Source of the DNA: Syncephalastrum monosporum B8922
Lineage: Eukaryota; Mucoromycota; Mucoromycetes; Mucorales; Syncephalastraceae
Assembly (NCBI GenBank): GCA_000697355.1
Contig: JNEN01000634.1
Coordinates: 1-13,123 of the forward strand
Direction: 5' to 3'
Length of the DNA: 13,123 nt
Below the pieces are notes generated by a model. It did not search any database and was not told the origin of the DNA. It saw only the letters and a list, made by a program, of their open reading frames with translations. The position numbers were made by a program, and so were the translations under genes. Positions 9,820 to 13,123 of this stretch are shown here, piece by piece (positions within the stretch are counted from its first letter, which is position 1; the number at the start of each line of letters is the position of its first letter).

Positions 9820-10452
9820 ATGGCCACTACACGAATTAATCCACCGGAATACAGTGAAAATATCGAAGAGCACACATCCGAAAGCGAGACCCATTTCTAT
9901 GGCACAAGCAATCCGAACACCTGCAATAATATGAATCCTGAGAATAGCAACAACGAAGCAGACGAGGATAGCGGCGAGGACAATACGGATTATGTTCGCC
10001 GCCAGCGTTTCAGCTCACAAGAACTCAAAACCTTGGATGGTGTGTTTCTCCGCTGCAGGTTCCCATCCCGTGAGATCAAACTCGATCTGGCACAAAAGCT
10101 GCATACAACACCTCGCCGTATCCAGACCTGGTTCCAAAACAAGCGGGCTGCCCATCGACGGGCAGAAGAACGCCATGCGCTGAGCGGCTCTCCAGGAGAT
10201 AATGACACCCTCCAGGATGCCATCCCACCATCGTCATTCTCAACCATGCCGCAACAAGAAATAGACGACCCAACTAACTGCTCAAGTAGTCCTGGTAGTG
10301 CGCCTCTTGTGCTGGAGCCTGTACCCTTGTCAAATCCGACCGCAATGACCTTGAAAATGCAACCCGAGTCACCTTACCGGAGCCATCCTTTGTTGAGTCA
10401 TGATTATCCCGCGAGTCATTTTGTTCACGACAGAGACAACAGCGACACTTGA
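9820..10452 (+). CDS. Homeodomain transcription factor, intronless, 210 aa
   Basis: A single uninterrupted frame. An acidic Asn/Glu-rich N-terminus (1-56) is followed by a typical 60-residue homeodomain at 57-116. Using the standard numbering, the invariant residues are all there: Leu16 (72), Phe20 (76), Trp48 (104), Phe49 (105), Asn51 (107) and Arg53 (109), with WFQNKRAAHRR in the recognition helix. Gln at position 50 favours TAATTA/G-type sites in known homeodomains. Position 47 is Thr, where Ile or Val is common. There is no three-residue TALE insertion. The remainder (117-210) is Ser/Pro-rich and probably disordered. It is the only intronless gene in the window. It is likely nuclear and DNA-binding; its target genes and biological role cannot be read from the sequence. 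The family is certain; I do not recognise a named orthologue. Confidence 0.93.
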   Translation: MATTRINPPEYSENIEEHTSESETHFYGTSNPNTCNNMNPENSNNEADEDSGEDNTDYVRRQRFSSQELKTLDGVFLRCRFPSREIKLDLAQKLHTTPRRIQTWFQNKRAAHRRAEERHALSGSPGDNDTLQDAIPPSSFSTMPQQEIDDPTNCSSSPGSAPLVLEPVPLSNPTAMTLKMQPESPYRSHPLLSHDYPASHFVHDRDNSDT

Positions 10453-10469
10453 GCTGCGCTAAAAACAAA

Positions 10470-10475
10470 AATAAA
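10470..10475 (+). terminator. Polyadenylation signal of the homeobox gene
   Basis: AATAAA, 18 bases after the stop codon, in an A-rich stretch. It lies in the 87 bp gap before the stop of the converging acyltransferase gene, so the 3' ends of the two transcripts may overlap. Confidence 0.6.
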
Positions 10476-10539
10476 GCATCTGTATGCCGGATGATTCAAT
10501 GTATGAAAGGCTGTAACTTTATATAATGATATCAATATT

Positions 10540-12761
10540 TCACTCCATGAGGAGAAGTTCAAGGTCGTCTATTGAGAGGGAATGTATTCAGATCTATGAG
10601 GCTGACCAATGAGCCCGTTAATACTCATAATACGTATCAGGAATAAATATGATATACCTTGCTCTTTTTCTTCGCTCTTGACGTCCAGAAGCTTTCCATT
10701 CGATTCTTTGGGGACGTGCTCATCGGGCAAGAATACCGACTTGTACTCGTGCACAAAAGCAGTGATGTCTCGGGAGAGATCATTACGCATGATACGCAAA
10801 ATTCTTCCCACTTCCGGATTGCGAACAGCAAGGAAGAGCGGTTTGATGGATCTGGGTGGGCGATATATGAGCTAAAGGTATGTGTATCCCACACTTTCAC
10901 TTACTTGTAGATATCCAAGCCGGTGTCACCAAGCCGCATGAGAGCATAATGTAGGATAGGCTGGACACTCCAGACGATGCCGGCTCTCACAAGCTTGTTG
11001 AATCTGGATAGATCGGGTCGCTGACGGACAAGATATCCCAAATAGAGCAGGGCATAGACACCGTACAGGGCAGGTGCAACAAAAACGGCGACCAAAATTT
11101 TCCATGTTGCCAAGACATCCTTACCAGCAATCTTGACCATGGATCCTGCCAGCGCCTCTGCAAATACTTTCAGTATTCATCTTGCACACACACACCCTTT
11201 TGATAGACTGACCTTTCTGCTTCTTTTCACTGATAAATTTGGTGATCCAAATGAGTGGCAGGTTGGAAACCATCCTATCAGAAAAAGTGAGATTGACGCC
11301 ATCATGACACATGTGCCAAGCAAGTCAAGCAGTGCTTACGCTGGAGCTCCCACGCCACAAAGGAGCATGAGCTTCATCAGACGTCGTACCAACATGGAAG
11401 CAGCGCGAGCAGGGGTGATATCGAGCTTGTCGACCTGATGATCACGGATTCCAAAGAAACTGAGCGTGTCGTTATACAGCTTAATTTTGCGTGTCAACGA
11501 CTCAATTCTCGGCTCGTCTTTGAGTTTTGACCATCCAGAGACGAAGTTGCGGTTGAGCTTAACAACTTCATCGATGGATGTTTTCCCCTTTTGAGTTGAA
11601 GGGCGGTAGAGACGACGCGCTGCTTGGATGATCTTTGCTAAAGGTGAGCTTTCATGATTGGATTGTACTTCTGGCGTACCACAAGGGTGTCGTAGTCCGG
11701 CGCGTTGATAGTGACGGTTCTGAAAGCTTCGTCGCTTTGATCCATCAGTTTTGTCACTGCTTCTCGCTTGCTGAGGCCACCTTTTTTGAACTTCTCAACG
11801 TCCTCGCGATCGATGGATAATGGCGGAGCAAAAGAGACGACCGCCCGTGATCGGAATTTGTCAGGGTGGAAGTAATTCATGCCTGTGGAAAAGACGTGTT
11901 AGACAATGGAGTACGAAGGAAGCGGTCTCATTACCAACAGGGACAATCTTAAGATCCAGATTTGGGTTTTCCGCCATTGCTCCCAAAGCCATGACAGCAA
12001 ACCCAGCTACAAGATACATTGTTTGTATCAGTGAATTAGGATGTTTGGATGATACTGTAAATTCGTAGTACCTTTCAAAGGAAGCATCTCCGGTCGGTCA
12101 TGGCTACCACCTTCTGGAAAGATAGTGATGCATTCGTTATTATTGAGATAGTCATGGACTTCTCTGTAGACGGAGGTTTGGTCGACGTGCGGTGCGATCT
12201 TATAGTCGTAGAAGGAGGTATCATCGGTGGGTATGGCATGCGTGATGTGAAGCTCGGTATCCGAGATCACACGAGCCACATGGCCCTTGTAGTTGCGACC
12301 GAATAGGATAAAGTCTCGTGGCGCTACTTGCTCGGTGAAGCAGGTGCCATCACCACGGATGACGAAAGGCGCTTCATATGATACTTTTCCGGCACCGCGG
12401 TTAACGATATCCTGCGGACGGACGACAGGAACTGCATATCACAGTATGAATAGGATGATTAAAAATGTAATTTTGTCTACTTACTCGCACTGAGAATTTT
12501 GCCGACATGGCCAATAAACGGCTTATTGTAAGAGACAGAAGCCATAATAGCATAAGAATGACGAGGAACATTGCTGAGGAATACCATGCCATCGACGAAT
12601 TGGTTGGCATGAGGGCCGACGATGAAGATACAGGGGGAATCGACAGGTACAAGTTGCTCGCCTGTTGTTTTAATCTCGCGAAAGAAGAGGTGGGATACCA
12701 CCTTGAAGGCGATCTTAAAAGCAGAGTGAATGACTGGAGGAGGTGGAACAGGGTCGTTCAT
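10540..12761 (-). CDS. SCT1: Glycerol-3-phosphate/dihydroxyacetone-phosphate acyltransferase, Sct1/Gpt2 family (nine exons)
   Basis: Exons on the minus strand: 12761-12485, 12431-12072, 12006-11935, 11882-11680, 11632-11340, 11274-11213, 11157-10905, 10851-10658, 10568-10540, giving 580 aa. The enzyme adds an acyl chain to glycerol-3-phosphate (or DHAP), the first step toward phosphatidic acid, phospholipids and triacylglycerol, in the ER or lipid-droplet membrane. Acyltransferase motifs: PHANQFVD (50-57) with the catalytic His51, IPVVRPQD (93-100), IFPEGGSHDRP (196-206) and VPVGMNYFHPDKFRSR (234-249). NAPDYDTLVIIQAARRLYRP aligns residue for residue with the yeast enzymes and fixes the 47 bp intron at 11633-11679. 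Hydrophobic segments near 375-420 and 443-467 fit membrane anchoring. Yeast Sct1/Gpt2 are about 750 aa with a long phosphorylated Ser-rich tail; this one stops soon after KSEEKEQDDLELLLME, so that tail is missing. The start at 12761 gives MNDPVPPPPV just before FFREIK. An in-frame ATG at 12839 is possible but has a poorer context. SCT1 versus GPT2 cannot be separated, because that duplication is yeast-specific. Confidence 0.94.
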
Positions 12762-13123
12762 GAGGTGAGGTTTAAAGGAATGGAATGGAGCGTAAAGCGA
12801 ATATGCCAAATGCGGGGTCCTGACGCCAAAGAAGCACATGAAAACTGCAATTTGATCCAATCTTTATTAAAGTCGTTACCAACCCATTTCCTATATCAGT
12901 AACGTAACGTCAGCCAGTTTATTACAATGACCTTTTTACTGAACGAAGCAGTTCATGTCTCTTTTCCTCCAAAATAGTAATTATTGTCGCTACTTTCGCA
13001 ATCGAATCTATATACTTCGATTCGGTCGTCTTCCCCTTGTAGTTATTAGATTTAGGCATATGCCAATTTGAAGCATTATATCGCTCGCGCCATTGCACAA
13101 AAAAAAAAAAAAAAGAGGGGGGG
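12762..13123 (-). promoter_or_regulatory. Upstream region of the acyltransferase gene
   Basis: No gene is seen. On the minus strand the sequence just before the start is C/T-rich. There is no strong TATA box at a usual distance. The far end (13099-13123) is an A run followed by AGAGGGGGGG, homopurine on +, at the window edge. Longer frames here, such as + 12507-12902, are antisense shadows of the first exon of the acyltransferase gene. Confidence 0.45.
13099..13123. repeat. Homopurine A/G run at the window edge
   Basis: About 16 A residues, then AGAGGGGGGG up to the last base. It may continue outside the window, or it may be a low-quality contig end. Confidence 0.7.

Noticed and set aside
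11638..11680. Read-through of the acyltransferase exon to the TAG at 11638 as a truncated gene
   Set aside because: A 47 bp intron with donor GTACGC and acceptor CAAAG restores a residue-for-residue family match (DTLVIIQAARRLY), so the stop lies in an intron.
12762..12839. Longer acyltransferase N-terminus from the ATG at 12839
   Set aside because: It has a poor start context (T at -3), adds residues with no family match, and the ATG at 12761 already gives a normal-length N-terminus before FFREIK. It is not fully excluded.
12835..12840. CACATG as an inositol-type (UASINO) bHLH site before the acyltransferase gene
   Set aside because: Only the six-base core matches; the flanking bases of the known ten-base element do not.

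Overview
The window looks like a gene-dense nuclear segment of a filamentous fungus, probably Mucoromycota. It holds five protein genes, and four of them are split by short GT-AG introns of 47-89 bp (one of 162 bp, one with a GC donor). Upstream and leader regions are rich in CT tracts. The families are fungal: an Mga2/Spt23-type membrane-bound transcription factor and a Sct1/Gpt2-type acyltransferase. A Rab4 GTPase is also present, which budding yeast lacks. The phylum is inferred from intron density and protein flavour, not proved. I assembled every exon by hand from splice signals, reading phase and family alignment. All five models close in frame.

Layout from left to right: a promoter region (1-414); a Rab4 GTPase on + (415-1569, eight exons, 213 aa); a 652 bp tail-to-tail spacer; an Old Yellow Enzyme flavin oxidoreductase on - (2222-3469, two exons, 392 aa); a 1.4 kb spacer holding the OYE promoter, an AT microsatellite and some weak coding-like debris; the Mga2/Spt23-like factor on - (4893-8956, seven exons, 1201 aa); an 863 bp head-to-head spacer; an intronless homeodomain protein on + (9820-10452, 210 aa); and, only 87 bp beyond it and tail to tail, a glycerol-3-phosphate acyltransferase on - (10540-12761, nine exons, 580 aa). 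The last 362 bp hold the acyltransferase promoter and end in a homopurine run.

Two of the genes touch the same process. In yeasts Mga2/Spt23 sense ER membrane lipid saturation and drive desaturase expression, while Sct1/Gpt2 use acyl-CoA for the first step of glycerolipid synthesis. They lie about 1.6 kb apart here (8956 to 10540) with the homeobox gene between them. This may be coincidence. I see no tRNA, rRNA, CRISPR array, complete transposon or biosynthetic cluster, and no convincing new multi-gene system. The points most worth checking are an Old Yellow Enzyme whose substrate-binding Asn is Gly at the exon junction, a GC-AG intron in the Rab4 gene, a uORF-bearing leader on the membrane-sensor gene, and an acyltransferase without the long C-terminal tail of the yeast enzymes.
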